64,000 nucleotides of DNA from Herpetomonas samuelpessoai (Eukaryota > Euglenozoa > Kinetoplastea > Trypanosomatida > Trypanosomatidae), in NCBI GenBank assembly GCA_030849835.1, contig JASAOC010002114.1, positions 1 through 64,000 of the forward strand. The letters run 5' to 3'. Below, piece by piece: positions 41,255-51,961 of the stretch. Position numbers and translations under genes: made by a program. The notes under the pieces are model-generated. The model was not told where the DNA came from. It saw only the letters and a list, made by a program, of their open reading frames with translations, and did no database searches. The first letter of the stretch is position 1. Each line of letters begins with the position of its first letter.

Positions 41255-44107
41255 CTACTCGACCCACATGAAGAAATTGCAGCGCTTGGTGGCACATGTG
41301 TAGAAGCTGCGCCCCTTGGACGTCTCCTTGCGAGACACCAATACCTTGGCTGGTGCCCCACACCCACACTTCACGTCGCCCCCACGCCCCGCCACCCCAC
41401 CCCTACCAGTAGCGGAGCCAGTTGCGTGCATGCCAGGGGTGATAGCAGGCAGTGAATAACCAGCGCCATCGGGCCCTGAACCCCCTGCGGTGGCGGTCGG
41501 TGCGCGGTAGCCCTTGACGGTGATGTAATCCTTCAGACGCGCATCGCAGCTGACGCAGACGTCCTCGACCACGTCCATACCCGGGACGCCCGGCACCGTA
41601 GAGAAGTCAAAGCGCAGCAGCAGGGCGGCACATTGCTGGCACCGCTGCCCCGCGCAAGGTTTCACGCTGGTCGCCCTGGGGAGTGAGACGGTAAACGCGC
41701 AGTCAGGATAACCCTTGCAGGCGAGGTAGCACCCATTCGCATGCGTGCGCAAGCGAAGGTCGTGGCGCTGGCATGAGACACACTTGGAGATGGACAGCGA
41801 TTCGAGGCCTTTCGCCAAAGGGCAGTCGGCGGTGCATTGGAAGCAGCGGAAGTCCCCACCGGAGGCCGCCCCAGACCCTACGAGGGACTCCATATCGGTC
41901 AGTGGACTCCCCGCGGTGCCAGCCGCGGGCGGGCTGCTGAAGCAATGGGGGCAGAGGGTGTAGCTCGTCTGCTTTTCCTTACTCGTGACACGGAGCGCAG
42001 TGCAGCTGCACAGTGCGCATGACTGGCCCGTGTCCTCAAAAGTGTTGAGGCCACCACTCGGCACGCGCAACTGGAGCCCACACCGCGTGTTGGTGCAACG
42101 CAGCAGCCAGCGCTCCCACCCTCCGTCCGCTGGCTTCTCCGTATGCACCAGGTCCATAGGCTTCCCGCACTGGCCGCACTTGGTGAGCTTCTTCTTGGCC
42201 ACCTTGAGCTGAGAAGGGTCCAGCCGGAGGGGACCCGTGTCGCTCACGCCAGCCACAGCCCCGTCCGCGCCCGTGCCTGGGTCGAGGTACTTGCTGAGCT
42301 CCTCGTAGAATGTACGGGCGCTCCCCGCGAGGCGCTGGAAGATCTCTTGGTAAAGGCGCACCGAAGCCTCCACCACCGCCTCCTTGCCTACCTTGCCCTC
42401 GGCAATCTCACGCATCGCCATCTCCATCTGCGCACGCAATTGCGGTCTCAGGAGGCTGGTGAGGCCCAGTGCCTCGTACGCAGCAGCCAGCGCGATGCCA
42501 AGCTTCGTGGGGACCAACGTCTGACCCTCCCGCTTCACGTACTCGCGGTCCAGCACGGTTTTAATATGCTGCGCAATGGTGGCGTCGGTGCCGATGCCAT
42601 TGTCGTCCATCAGGGCAATGAGGTCCGTCTCTGTCAGGTGAGGTGGAGGCGCCGTCCGCGTCTTCTCCAGGTTGACATCGGTCGGCACGAACCAGTCGCC
42701 CTCCTTGTAATTCGGAATGCACGTGCTATTCCAGTTTTCATAAGGGTAGACGTCGAGGTAGCCGCGCTCGACAATGGTCGTGCCAGAGGTCGTGAAAGCC
42801 TCGCCGCCGAATTCTGCCGTCACACTGGTGGTCGCGGCCACAGCGTCGGGAGACAGGCAGGCCAGGTAGTGCCGCACAATGAGCGTGTACAGCCGTGCGC
42901 TTTCATCGTTGCCGTCCGCACTGCGCAGGAGCTTGGTCGGGTGGATGGGAGGGTGGGCGTTATCGTTATGGCCTCCGTTGAGGGGGCGGCGGAAGCGCGT
43001 CTGCGGATTGGCCAACATGGCAGCCGCAAACTCACCCACCACAGGGTTGTCGCGCTGCTGCTCCACCAGTCCAAGCAGCTCTTGGTCGGTGAAGGTGAAG
43101 GAGTCTGTCTCGGTACGGGGATAACTAATGAATGTCTGCTGATACAGTTGCTCAGCCAGTGTCATGCAGCGCTCAGCGGTGATGTGCAGGTACTTGGACG
43201 CAAGTTTCTGCAGCGTGACCGTCGACAGTGGCACGGGCGGGCGCCGGCGGTTCGGCCGTTGCTGCACGCGTATCACCCGTGCCTTGTGCTCCTGCGCCCC
43301 CGCGGCATCGAGCATGTCCTCAAACACCAACGTGGCGGCCACCTGGTCGTACATGGAGCCGCGGCTGCTGTGGAAGCGTGTCGCGTCGTGCGCCATGTGC
43401 AGCGTGAAGATGTCCTCCGCCACAAAGCCTCCGCGTTCCCAGTGTCGCTCCACCACAAACCCCAAGGTGGGAAACTGACATGGGCCGAAGCTCAGCACAC
43501 GTGGGATGCCACTGAAGGCGTTGCCGAACTTGACGCTTTGGAACCGCGTAAAGGCAGCGCCGATGCGCAGGTCCATCTCCTGCCGGGCCTCGACGGCCTC
43601 CGACAACCGTTTGTCGGGTGCGCGGAGGTGATGGATGGCCTGCAGCACGTCGCGCTCTGTCAAGGCAGAGAAATGGGCTCGCTTGATGTGCAGCCGCCCA
43701 TTCTGCCTCTGCGCCACCTGCGCCACTTCAAAGCAGATGTTCTCCCCTTCACGGTCGCAATCCAGCCAGAGAACGAGCGTGTGCGCGCGCTTGGCAAGCT
43801 CCTCGAGGTTGCGCTGCACGTCCGCCAAGTCGCTGCGCACGTGCTTGTTGATGGGAGCGGTGAAGAGAGCTTCGAACGGGTACGTGGACCAGTTTTTTGT
43901 CTCGGGCGGAAACTCCGTCTCCATGAGGTGTCCAGCCACGGAGGTGACGATCATACGGTTGCCCTCAAAGTTGAACTCAAAAACAGGGTTAAAGCGCGAT
44001 CGTGACGGGATGGTGCTAGGGTGGCCCCCTCCGCCCGCTCGACTCAGCACGGCCGCCACCTCCTTGGCTACGCTGGGCTTCTCCGCGACATTCAACCACA
44101 CGACCAT
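41255..44107 (-). CDS. TOP3A: DNA topoisomerase III (type IA)
   Basis: Type IA topoisomerase that decatenates single-stranded junctions with a RecQ helicase during recombination and replication. The 950-residue length fits eukaryotic TOP3 alpha. The Toprim domain opens LNVAEKPSVAKEVA and has the metal motif DCDREGE (116-122). The active-site tyrosine lies in FISYPRTETDSF (Tyr329). Conserved GIGTDATIAQHI and IGRPSTYA-like regions are present. The C-terminal third contains several four-cysteine zinc motifs (CGQCGKPMDLV, CALCSC, CVSCQRHDL) and ends in a GRF-type zinc finger (CGCGAPAKVLVSRK...CNFFMWVE, about 914-950). Full length with no breaks. No nuclear or mitochondrial signal is evident at the N-terminus. 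Confidence 0.96.
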   Translation of the reverse strand: MVVWLNVAEKPSVAKEVAAVLSRAGGGGHPSTIPSRSRFNPVFEFNFEGNRMIVTSVAGHLMETEFPPETKNWSTYPFEALFTAPINKHVRSDLADVQRNLEELAKRAHTLVLWLDCDREGENICFEVAQVAQRQNGRLHIKRAHFSALTERDVLQAIHHLRAPDKRLSEAVEARQEMDLRIGAAFTRFQSVKFGNAFSGIPRVLSFGPCQFPTLGFVVERHWERGGFVAEDIFTLHMAHDATRFHSSRGSMYDQVAATLVFEDMLDAAGAQEHKARVIRVQQRPNRRRPPVPLSTVTLQKLASKYLHITAERCMTLAEQLYQQTFISYPRTETDSFTFTDQELLGLVEQQRDNPVVGEFAAAMLANPQTRFRRPLNGGHNDNAHPPIHPTKLLRSADGNDESARLYTLIVRHYLACLSPDAVAATTSVTAEFGGEAFTTSGTTIVERGYLDVYPYENWNSTCIPNYKEGDWFVPTDVNLEKTRTAPPPHLTETDLIALMDDNGIGTDATIAQHIKTVLDREYVKREGQTLVPTKLGIALAAAYEALGLTSLLRPQLRAQMEMAMREIAEGKVGKEAVVEASVRLYQEIFQRLAGSARTFYEELSKYLDPGTGADGAVAGVSDTGPLRLDPSQLKVAKKKLTKCGQCGKPMDLVHTEKPADGGWERWLLRCTNTRCGLQLRVPSGGLNTFEDTGQSCALCSCTALRVTSKEKQTSYTLCPHCFSSPPAAGTAGSPLTDMESLVGSGAASGGDFRCFQCTADCPLAKGLESLSISKCVSCQRHDLRLRTHANGCYLACKGYPDCAFTVSLPRATSVKPCAGQRCQQCAALLLRFDFSTVPGVPGMDVVEDVCVSCDARLKDYITVKGYRAPTATAGGSGPDGAGYSLPAITPGMHATGSATGRGGVAGRGGDVKCGCGAPAKVLVSRKETSKGRSFYTCATKRCNFFMWVE

Positions 44108-45952
44108 GGGGGTTTCTGTATCTCGGTGTGTCTTCTGTCTATGACAATCTTCTCTTTTATTTTATGTAGTACCTGCGTGGGTGCCTGTGAGGAAAATGTG
44201 GAGTCTACGTCTCTTCCTTTGGACACGTCAGTTGCAGTTGGTGAAGGTGAGAAAGCGGGGTGAAACAACCCCTATCCCTTCTATCCGTCACAGACAAACG
44301 ACAGGAGTGTCTGGGCACACAAAGGGGTAAACTTCTGAAGGCGCTACTGTCGTCACGTTACACACGTTCAATGACAGTTGTTGTCATTTACGAAAGAGGT
44401 GGAGAGAGAGAGAGAGAGAGAAGAGAGAAGTCGAACGCGATTCAGCGAGTGATGAGCCTCCCCACAAGCACGTGCACACGTCCTTTGACGATTCTCACAT
44501 CGCTGGAGAACAAAAGAATGTCTGTCGACGCCCGAGCCATGCAACTCCCCACCTTCGCAAGCGTACGACGTACATGAGGAAGAGACAACTCGGCCACGGT
44601 GCAAATGGAAAGAGATGTCCAAGAGAAGTGGTGAACAGCACCTCGCCTCGGTTATGCCCTGCCAAGCCGCACAAGCAACGCATGAAACTCGAGTGTCTCG
44701 TTATCATGAGATCCCCTGCACAGACAAGATGGGGCGATGGGGACAAGGAGGCGACCTCGTTTCACCATCAACAGATGCTAAATCACATACCAGCAGTACT
44801 TCGCCCTTTCAAGCACTGCTTTCTTTCAATTCAAACGTCGTTGCACCCCTCTCGGTCAGCTTGGTCAGCTGGCTTTCACTTTTTCTTTTGCTGTTGCTGG
44901 TGTTGGTTAAAGGGCGAGAAATGGTCGAAGGGGCCTACATGGAGAAAAAGAAAACATAAGAAATAATAAAAAGAAAAACTTCATAAAAGGGAGTGGTAAA
45001 TGCGTCTGTTCATGAATCCCTAACGAGGGAAAGAGAAATAGTGTGGTTGCTGTTGCTGTTGCCATTGCCTTTACCGCCAGCCAACGCGTCATGGGGGAGT
45101 CCCTGTCCGCTATATTTTGTTTGTTTATTTGCCGTCACCTTTCTGTTTTCACACAGGCGTCAGTGCTGAGCCCCCATTCCCCAACCCCCTCTCGCCTTTG
45201 CAGGCGCACGAAGGAACCGCACGCGGGTCGCCCTTGACCGCTTCCAGCACCATTCTCATCGGTCGCCACTTCACCATTGCAATCCGCTGAAGGCTCGTCT
45301 TGGGGCAAGGGCGCTCTCAGACTGCGTCCAGCAGTTGGCGAAAGCGGAACCGCTGAGCAGATCGCCAAGCAAACAAAGGGGGAAGAAAAACACATTGGCG
45401 ATGGCGCGTATCCACTCTGCAGAGCCGCTGCACGGCGACAAGGAGAGGCGTGACCTTTGGTGTGCGTGCACCAGGAAGAGGAGGGGTTGGTGAACGGAGA
45501 CACGCGCGCGTGCAACGATAAGGCGCGCGCGGTGCGCAGGAGGAGACGATCCAACGAGAGATGGCCCTCTGTCGGCGTCGGTGCGAGGGCAAAGGCATAG
45601 CAACGCGAATCACCAAAAAAGATGAGTCCGTCACCGCCAAAGAGGAAAAAAAAAGACAACAAAAGAACGGAGGAAGGCGCTGGAAAGCCAAGAGATGGGA
45701 AGAGGCGCAACACGTGAAATGAGACACGAGCCAGAGGGCGGCAGCCTGCCCTCGATGCCCTCACACCCTCGTCACGTCCCTGGTCCCCGCATTCCATATG
45801 CGACGGCTGTCCTCGAACGTCTGCCTCCTCGTCTCATATATATATAAAACAAAAGGCAATGCGCGAAATGTGTCAGTCATGAGGGGAGGGAGACTGAAAC
45901 AAACCAAAAAAAAAAAACAAGATCATAGTGAGAAGTCTATCACCACATCGGC
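44108..45952. other. 1.8-kb intergenic region
   Basis: A GA repeat at about 44402-44421 gives a CT tract for topoisomerase III splicing less than 0.5 kb upstream of its ATG. A minus-strand frame of 220 codons (45797-45135) is low-complexity and was not accepted. A (TA)n run lies at about 45836-45846, and a T run with CAG acceptor at about 45905-45885 on the minus strand. Confidence 0.5.
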
Positions 45953-46729
45953 TTAGGGCTGCTCGTCGCTCCAAAGGTTCAGGTTGTCGCGGAGGAGACG
46001 AACGATAAGGTTGGACTCCCTGTAGGCCTCCTCATCCAGCGTCTCAAGCTCCGTCACGGCCTCGTCGTACGCCTGGCGAGCGAGCTGGAAGCCCTTCTCG
46101 TGCTCCTTGAGGATCTCGTAGTAGAACACGGAAAAGTTGAGCGCGAGGCCCAGACGGATCGGGTGGGTCGGTGCGAGGGAGGGGCTGGCGATATCCGTGG
46201 CCTTCTGGTAAGCATCCAGGGCAGCCTGCTTCTGCGTCTCACCAGGCGCGATTTCGGCGTAGTAGCGGTGGTAGTCGCCCTTCATCTTGAGGTAGAAAAC
46301 CTTGGCCTCGGCGCCGCCGGCCGCAGGGATGAGGTAGGTGTCGAGGAGGCTCAGCAGATCATCGCAGACAGCAGCCAGCTCCGACTCAGACTCTTTGCGC
46401 AGATTCACAATAAGAGGCAGGTTCTCACTCGACTCCTTGCTGCTCTCGCGGCTCTCAATCGACGTGATGACGCGCCATGCGTTACGGCGGGGACCCACAA
46501 TGTTCTTGTACGCCACCGACAGCAGGTTGCGCTGCTCCGTGTCGAGCTCGTTGTTGAGCTTCACGACCTTGCGCATGCACATCACCATCTCGTCGTAGCG
46601 CTCGGCCTCCTCGGCGAGCTTCGCCATAAAGACGAGGTCATTCATGTTATCGGGCAGAGGGAAGTCGCTCGGCTTCGGCACAATCTCGCTCTGGATCGCC
46701 TGGTTATGCCACTTCATGGTCTCAGTCAT
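45953..46729 (-). CDS. 14-3-3 protein
   Basis: Phosphoserine/threonine-binding dimeric adaptor of signalling and cell-cycle control. The 258-residue length is typical. The first signature RNLLSVAYKNIVG (67-79) is followed by PRRNAWRVI, and the second, close to the C-terminus, reads YRESNLIVRLLRDNLNLWSDEQ. Phosphopeptide-pocket residues are visible: the lysine in MRKVVKLNNELD, the Arg in GPRRNAWR, and RYYAE. Trypanosomatids have two diverged isoforms (I and II) that work as a heterodimer; which one this is cannot be decided here. The open frame reaches a TTG at 46861, but the leader codes for a His/Thr/Pro-rich non-protein-like stretch, so the ATG at 46729 is taken. Confidence 0.96.
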   Translation of the reverse strand: MTETMKWHNQAIQSEIVPKPSDFPLPDNMNDLVFMAKLAEEAERYDEMVMCMRKVVKLNNELDTEQRNLLSVAYKNIVGPRRNAWRVITSIESRESSKESSENLPLIVNLRKESESELAAVCDDLLSLLDTYLIPAAGGAEAKVFYLKMKGDYHRYYAEIAPGETQKQAALDAYQKATDIASPSLAPTHPIRLGLALNFSVFYYEILKEHEKGFQLARQAYDEAVTELETLDEEAYRESNLIVRLLRDNLNLWSDEQP

Positions 46730-47643
46730 GGTGTCTGGTGGAGAGAATGAACGCGGGGGTGTGGGTTGTGTGTGTGTGTGTGCGTTTGAAGCGTATATGC
46801 TTTTTGGGGGGTTTTGTTTGCTTCGGATTCGGAGAACAAATAAGAGGTTTGGGAGGCACAAAGACAGCGAACGAAGATCCTTGATGGACTATTCTAAGAA
46901 AAGAGAAAAACGAATAAAGTACGAATAGGGCTAAAGAAATGCAAAGACTCTGTTCACGCATAGAAAGCGGGCAAGGACGCGTCGCGCAGAGGGGGTGGGG
47001 GTAGAGAAGAAGAGGGGGGGTTGGTGAGTTGTGGATCGAGCAGCAGCGGAGCATGGCGGAAAAGGGAATTACGCAAACGAGCCAACCGTGCGCAAGGCGA
47101 GCCTCTTGCTGTGTGCGAGCCCGAGGTCCGCGTGCTCTCACAGACGTTCAGCTGCACGTCCGGAATCGAGGGAGAGGATGCAGCGGAACAGTCCGCGTTC
47201 TCCATGTGTACACTGCGGGGGAATCCCCTGAGACCACCTCCGCAAAAGAAAAAAAAAACCTCATTCATCGGAGAAAGGAAAAAGGGAGCGCGATTCCTTT
47301 TTATTTTATTTTTACAAAGTCAACCACTGTCATGGTTCGTCTCTTCACCTACTTCAGTATTCTCGCTTTCTCTTCTCTGTCCGTTGTCTTGCCAACAGCG
47401 CAGGAAAAGACCTTGCCGTCGTGTGCGAAGTACGCCCATGCACAATTCAACAGAAGCAATGCATCCTAACAAACCGTGAAGAAGGGAAGTGGCACCCTCT
47501 GATGGGCGGCCCCGAAACGAGCGGGCGTCTCCGGAGTCTGAGCGGTAAGACGATAAAGAGGAGCAAGACGCAGCGTTGCTGCCCCATGAGGCGTCGCCGT
47601 CCTTTGAAGAAGAAAAAAAAGTTTGAAAAGGAGAGAATATTCT
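46730..47643. other. Intergenic region
   Basis: G/T-rich simple sequence near 46765-46785 and G-rich run near 46985-47025; no gene found. Confidence 0.5.
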
Positions 47644-48546
47644 CTACTTCTTGGGGAGGTACTTCTCCTCCGCGGCCTGGAGCTCTGGCAAGCGCTGCAG
47701 ACGAAAGACCTCCTTCACGGGCACAACACGCCTCTCCACCTCTAGGATGGACTGCTGCTCGAAAATGGCCTTGGTCGTCTCCTGCATCGCAGAAATGCAG
47801 GAACGCACATTGTGGTTGGCCCAGATGATGGTACTGATGCCCATGTCCTGGAAGTGGGAGACGGGCACCGCTGGGTACTTGGTGGGAACAATCACCACGG
47901 GGGCCAAGGACTTGTCCCAGTGTTTCATGAAGGTGTCAATGTCGCTGCTGTCCGCCTTCTTGCTGTGGATCAGCACGGCATCGGCGCCCGCCTCAGCGTA
48001 CGCGGTAGCGCGCTTGAGTGCCTCCTCGGCCGGCCAGCCAGCAATGAAGGACTCTACGCGGGCGACAACGCAGAAATTTTCGTCCGTTTGCGTATCCTTC
48101 ATGGCGCGCACCTTGAGCGCAAACTCCTTCACGTCCGCCAGCGGCTGCGCCACCTTCGTGTCGAGCAGGGAGTTGGTCTTGGGGAAGAGCTTATCCTCAA
48201 CGCACGCACCCGCGACACCAATCTTCTCCAGCTTGCGCACCAGCATGCGAGCGTTGTTGAAGTTTCCATAGCCTGTGTCCGCGTCAATGAGAATAGGGAT
48301 GCTCGTCGCATCGCTCATCTGCTCCGCCACCGCGCAAACCTGCGTCCAGCTCGCCTCGTTGTTATCACGCAGCCCCATCTGTGCGGAGATGGAGAGGCCG
48401 GACGCCCAGATGCCCTTGAACCCAGTCTCCTCGACAATACGCGAAGAGAGGCCATTGTGCGCCTCCATGAGGAAGGACAGATCCTTCGAGGCGAGCATCG
48501 ACTTGAGGGCCTTGGCCTTTGACGGGAGGCCGCTACAGTGGCGCAT
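47644..48546 (-). CDS. Phosphoenolpyruvate phosphomutase
   Basis: Rearranges phosphoenolpyruvate to phosphonopyruvate, forming the C-P bond at the start of phosphonate (2-aminoethylphosphonate) synthesis. The 300-residue protein belongs to the isocitrate-lyase superfamily. The PEP-mutase signature [10 protein letters not shown] is complete (117-126), preceded by the metal site DADTGYG (88-94) and [18 protein letters not shown] near the N-terminus; [12 protein letters not shown] and the C-terminal [10 protein letters not shown] also fit. Methylisocitrate lyases and oxaloacetase-type paralogues have different residues in place of this signature. T. cruzi has this enzyme, while many trypanosomatids lack it. 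Phosphonopyruvate decarboxylase and aminotransferase genes are not in the window. The first ATG at 48546 leaves a short basic lead that could be a targeting signal. Confidence 0.93.
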   Translation of the reverse strand: MRHCSGLPSKAKALKSMLASKDLSFLMEAHNGLSSRIVEETGFKGIWASGLSISAQMGLRDNNEASWTQVCAVAEQMSDATSIPILIDADTGYGNFNNARMLVRKLEKIGVAGACVEDKLFPKTNSLLDTKVAQPLADVKEFALKVRAMKDTQTDENFCVVARVESFIAGWPAEEALKRATAYAEAGADAVLIHSKKADSSDIDTFMKHWDKSLAPVVIVPTKYPAVPVSHFQDMGISTIIWANHNVRSCISAMQETTKAIFEQQSILEVERRVVPVKEVFRLQRLPELQAAEEKYLPKK

Positions 48547-49429
48547 GATTCTGCAGTAAAGGCGGTGATGGGAGGGGAAAGTGTATTCGGCTGTCTACGT
48601 GAGGGGATGGCTGAGCTGTTAAATAAAAAGAAAAAGTGGAGACGATGAAGGGAAAGTGGCGTGATGCGAGAGCGCCCTGACGAATGAAATGCGAGAAAGT
48701 CTTCCTGAGCACGTTGCGATCCAGACCAATGCAGATGTTCTACACAAACAGCAATGTGTCAGGTACTTTTGGATAAAGCATGTGCAAGAATCGATGGAGA
48801 AAGAGAGAGAAGTAGATAAAAGTGTAGCGAGACGCCCTTCCCGTAACCCAGCTTCACAACCCCTTCTCTCTGTATGTCCTTCATCTCCTACAACGGAATG
48901 CACGGCGTTGAATTCTTTGGGGTGCCTCCTTTTCTCTACCCATGAAGCATGCGCAGCAGCGTGACGCTACCTATCCACACTGTTCGCGCGACCTCTGCTA
49001 TTCCTTCGCGCCGAGTCCGTGCGCGGTGGCTGCGATAGGCCTTCCAAAGTCCTTCCTCCCTTTATTCTCGTAAGTTTCTTTATGGTGGGAAGAGAGTGAT
49101 GGTGCCGCCTTCTAGCAGTGCCGCGAAACCTCTTGGGAACAGAGCACGGTAAGGAAACAAGTGTGAGTCTATAGAATAAACATGACAGTGGACGGGGACA
49201 TCAAATATATGAGAAAAAAAAAAGAATACAGTAAGGGCAACGAAATGTCCCAAGGGCATAATATTCAACAAGAGTCCCAAGATTCTCACAGTAAAGTGAT
49301 TCATTTTTTACCGTTTCCTTCTTCTACCACGGGGTTCTTGTGTGGGTTTTGTCGTGTGTCCATCAACGTTTATGAAGGAAGGGTATGGTTTTCAATTTTG
49401 AAAAAAGAAAAAGACAGAGACGGCGCTGT
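48547..49429. other. Intergenic region
   Basis: A-rich stretch near 49210-49222; no gene found. Confidence 0.5.
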
Positions 49430-51076
49430 CTAATGAGACAGTTCTAGCACACGTGTGTGCAGGCGCTCCGCTTCCTCGTTCTGGCGCTTGAGCAGACCAA
49501 TCACGTCGCAGGAGGGTGAGGCAAGGCCGGCCTCCGCTACGCCACCACAGCACGCTGCAGGAGATGGCTGCATCGCCTCACCCGACCGCGACGCACGATA
49601 GAGATCGGCCTCGCGTTCTGCGACGGCCTGCACCAGCCGCTTGCGCAGAAGGGCGCACGTCTCCTTTTCTAATTTCAGCTGCTTGTGGTAGGCCTTGACT
49701 TCGCGGCGGAGTGCCTGGAGGCGTTGGCCCGCGGCGGCCTCGACGTCTCCGAGCCGATCTTGCGCCTCGCGAGCAGCGCGACGTGCGTCGTGGAGCTCGG
49801 CTTCCAACATCTCCCCCCGCATCGTCTCGCGCTCGAGGTCCATGCCCAGTCGTTCTTGTTTCTGCAGCGCAGCCGCCAGCTCCTCGACGCGGCGCTCGGC
49901 CACGGCCAGCTGCTCCCCAGCGTGCGTCCGCTCCGCACTAACCCACGCCTCTTGCTGGGCAGCCTCCGCCAGCTGCCGGTGGGCGGCATCGAGCTGCGCC
50001 TGTAGGGCGTCTGTGGCGACCCGCTGCTGCTGAGCAGCGCGCTGAGCTGCCTCTCGCTCGCGGCGCAGGGCGTCGCACAGGTGCTGGCTCCTTTGTGTCT
50101 CTTCACGGGCCTCGGCCAGAGCACGCCGCACGGCCGTCAACTCCACCGTTGCCTCGTCGCGGGCGCTTTCGATTTGCTGCTGCGTGCTGCGCAGAAGGTC
50201 TGTATAGCGCGCGTGCTCGGCCTCGGCCGCCGCCGTCGCCGCCGCCAGACTCGATGAGAGGGCGGTACTGCGTGTACGCGCAGCCGCCCGCTCCTCCGCC
50301 GCCGCACGGTGCACCTCTGCTAATTCCTCCTCGTGTCGCTGTCGTGCCTCCGCCAGCTGCGCACGCACTTGCACCACTTCCTGCCGCAGCCCGGTGGCCT
50401 CGCGCTGTGCCAGCGATGCCTCCGTGGCGTGGCGTTCCTTGAGCAGGGCGGCTTCATTTTGAAGATCAGCGGACCGCCGCACCGCGGCGCGCATCTCCGT
50501 CACCTCCCCCTCCATCGCGCGGTACCGCTGCTCGAGCTCGAGGTTGCGTGCCTGCTGCTCGCGCAGCGCGTTGTGGGCGACGAGGAGCTGCTGACCAAAC
50601 TTTTCCTTCTCCTGCAGCAGAGCAGCATTCGCAGCGGCGGCCCGGGCCTCCAATTCTGTTACCTGCTTGTTCAGCTCCTCCACACGGGTGCCGTCAGCGG
50701 CCAGCTCAATGCGCTGGAGGAGGTCCTTGATCTGCGTCTTGAGCTGCGTCACTTCCTGTTCGTGCTCCGTCACTGTGTCTGTCACGCCGCGCTGGGCGTG
50801 CTGCATACGACTCTTCATGTGCTCCAGCGCCACCGTCGCGGCCGCTAGCTTATCTTTGTAGCCTAGCGCGTTTTCGAGCTCGCGCCGCAGAGAGCGCAGC
50901 TGCTCGTCAGCCTGCTCCTCGCGCCTAACGGACTCCTCCAACTTCCGTCGTAGCTGCGTGTTCCGGTCCTTCTCATTCTCAAGTTCCTGCGCCAATGCGC
51001 TGTACTTCCCGCTGAGAACAGCAAAGTTGCCCTGAAACTCCGTGCACGTCTGCAGGAGCTCTGCGTAGGACGTCAT
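49430..51076 (-). CDS. Long coiled-coil protein
   Basis: A 548-residue protein that is almost entirely alpha-helical coiled coil, rich in Glu, Arg, Ala, Gln and Leu from about residue 5 to 500 (for example LRRKLEESVRREEQADEQLR and AEARQRHEEELAEVHRAAAEE). No globular domain or motif is visible apart from a short Cys/Ser/Pro-rich patch before the end (PAACCGGVAEAGLASP) and a last helix. It could be a cytoskeletal, basal-body or flagellar scaffold; nothing in the sequence decides. The open frame continues to a non-ATG at 51205; the ATG at 51076 starts the helical texture and was chosen. Confidence 0.85.
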   Translation of the reverse strand: MTSYAELLQTCTEFQGNFAVLSGKYSALAQELENEKDRNTQLRRKLEESVRREEQADEQLRSLRRELENALGYKDKLAAATVALEHMKSRMQHAQRGVTDTVTEHEQEVTQLKTQIKDLLQRIELAADGTRVEELNKQVTELEARAAAANAALLQEKEKFGQQLLVAHNALREQQARNLELEQRYRAMEGEVTEMRAAVRRSADLQNEAALLKERHATEASLAQREATGLRQEVVQVRAQLAEARQRHEEELAEVHRAAAEERAAARTRSTALSSSLAAATAAAEAEHARYTDLLRSTQQQIESARDEATVELTAVRRALAEAREETQRSQHLCDALRREREAAQRAAQQQRVATDALQAQLDAAHRQLAEAAQQEAWVSAERTHAGEQLAVAERRVEELAAALQKQERLGMDLERETMRGEMLEAELHDARRAAREAQDRLGDVEAAAGQRLQALRREVKAYHKQLKLEKETCALLRKRLVQAVAEREADLYRASRSGEAMQPSPAACCGGVAEAGLASPSCDVIGLLKRQNEEAERLHTRVLELSH

Positions 51077-51961
51077 GATGCGGGTAGAAATAGAACGTGA
51101 TGCGTATCTAACCTGTATGAAGACGATGAAGTGGACAGCGTCCAGCGGACGCCTGGAAGGGGTAAAGGACAAAAAGCCTATAATAGTGCTGCGCGGGTGG
51201 CCCACTTTGTCTCTGCCGTTCTTTATGCTATCCTAAAGTGTCGTGGCTGTCGCTGTCGCGCCGTGGTGGCCGTCTGAGTTTGACAGGTTCGACGGATCTC
51301 CAATCTAATGTATGGCGTGTCTGTATCTGTGAGTGTGTATCTATGAAGAGAGAAAAAAAGTATTGATGTATACTAATTCCGCAAAAAAAAAAAAAAAAGG
51401 GTGTACCAGTGACCCCCACTTCACAATCTATGAGGGTTGCTTCAGACACCAAAATTGTGTTAAAGAGCTGTGATGGAGGAGGGAATACCCGATACGGTAA
51501 GGAGAAGAGAAGTGGGATGCGATCTGATCACGTCATCCTTGACAAACCTGACCGTGACAGCCCCTGTCCTTGGTAGTTGAGGTGGATCGTTTTTTGGAGG
51601 CAACAGGAAGAGAGGGAGCTCCTCGCTCAAACACGTGAATGTAAACCCCCAATCCATGTGCACGCTTCTGCCTCCTCTTTTCCTTTTTTTCTTGATGGCT
51701 CTCTGGATGATTGTGTACCTGGGAGATGGCTTCCTCTGCCCTTGTCAGGGGAATCTCGACCTGTGACGACGACTGGCAAACGTCCCACCCAACATGCGCC
51801 ACAACACAATGGCAGGCACACACACACACTACACAACGTACAAACGCCTCATTCCTTGTCGTGACGACAGGTGCTTTGGCGTTTCTCCCACACGTCTCCT
51901 CTTACTGGTCACAAAGTAGAGGAGGAAAGACACCGAAGGATGTTCCAGTTTTTTCCTTGCC
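51077..51961. other. Intergenic region
   Basis: A run near 51383-51399 on plus (T run on the transcribed strand). CA repeats near 51816-51834. No gene found. Confidence 0.5.

Noticed and set aside
42143-44005. 620-codon plus-strand frame opposite topoisomerase III
   Set aside because: Mirror of the minus gene's GC-rich codon pattern; no motif, and the minus frame is full-length topoisomerase III.
45135-45797. 220-codon minus-strand frame between 14-3-3 and topoisomerase III
   Set aside because: Low-complexity Phe/Leu/Ser/Pro/Arg composition and no clear splice acceptor directly upstream; the good acceptor near 45888 precedes a different short frame. Could still be an orphan gene.
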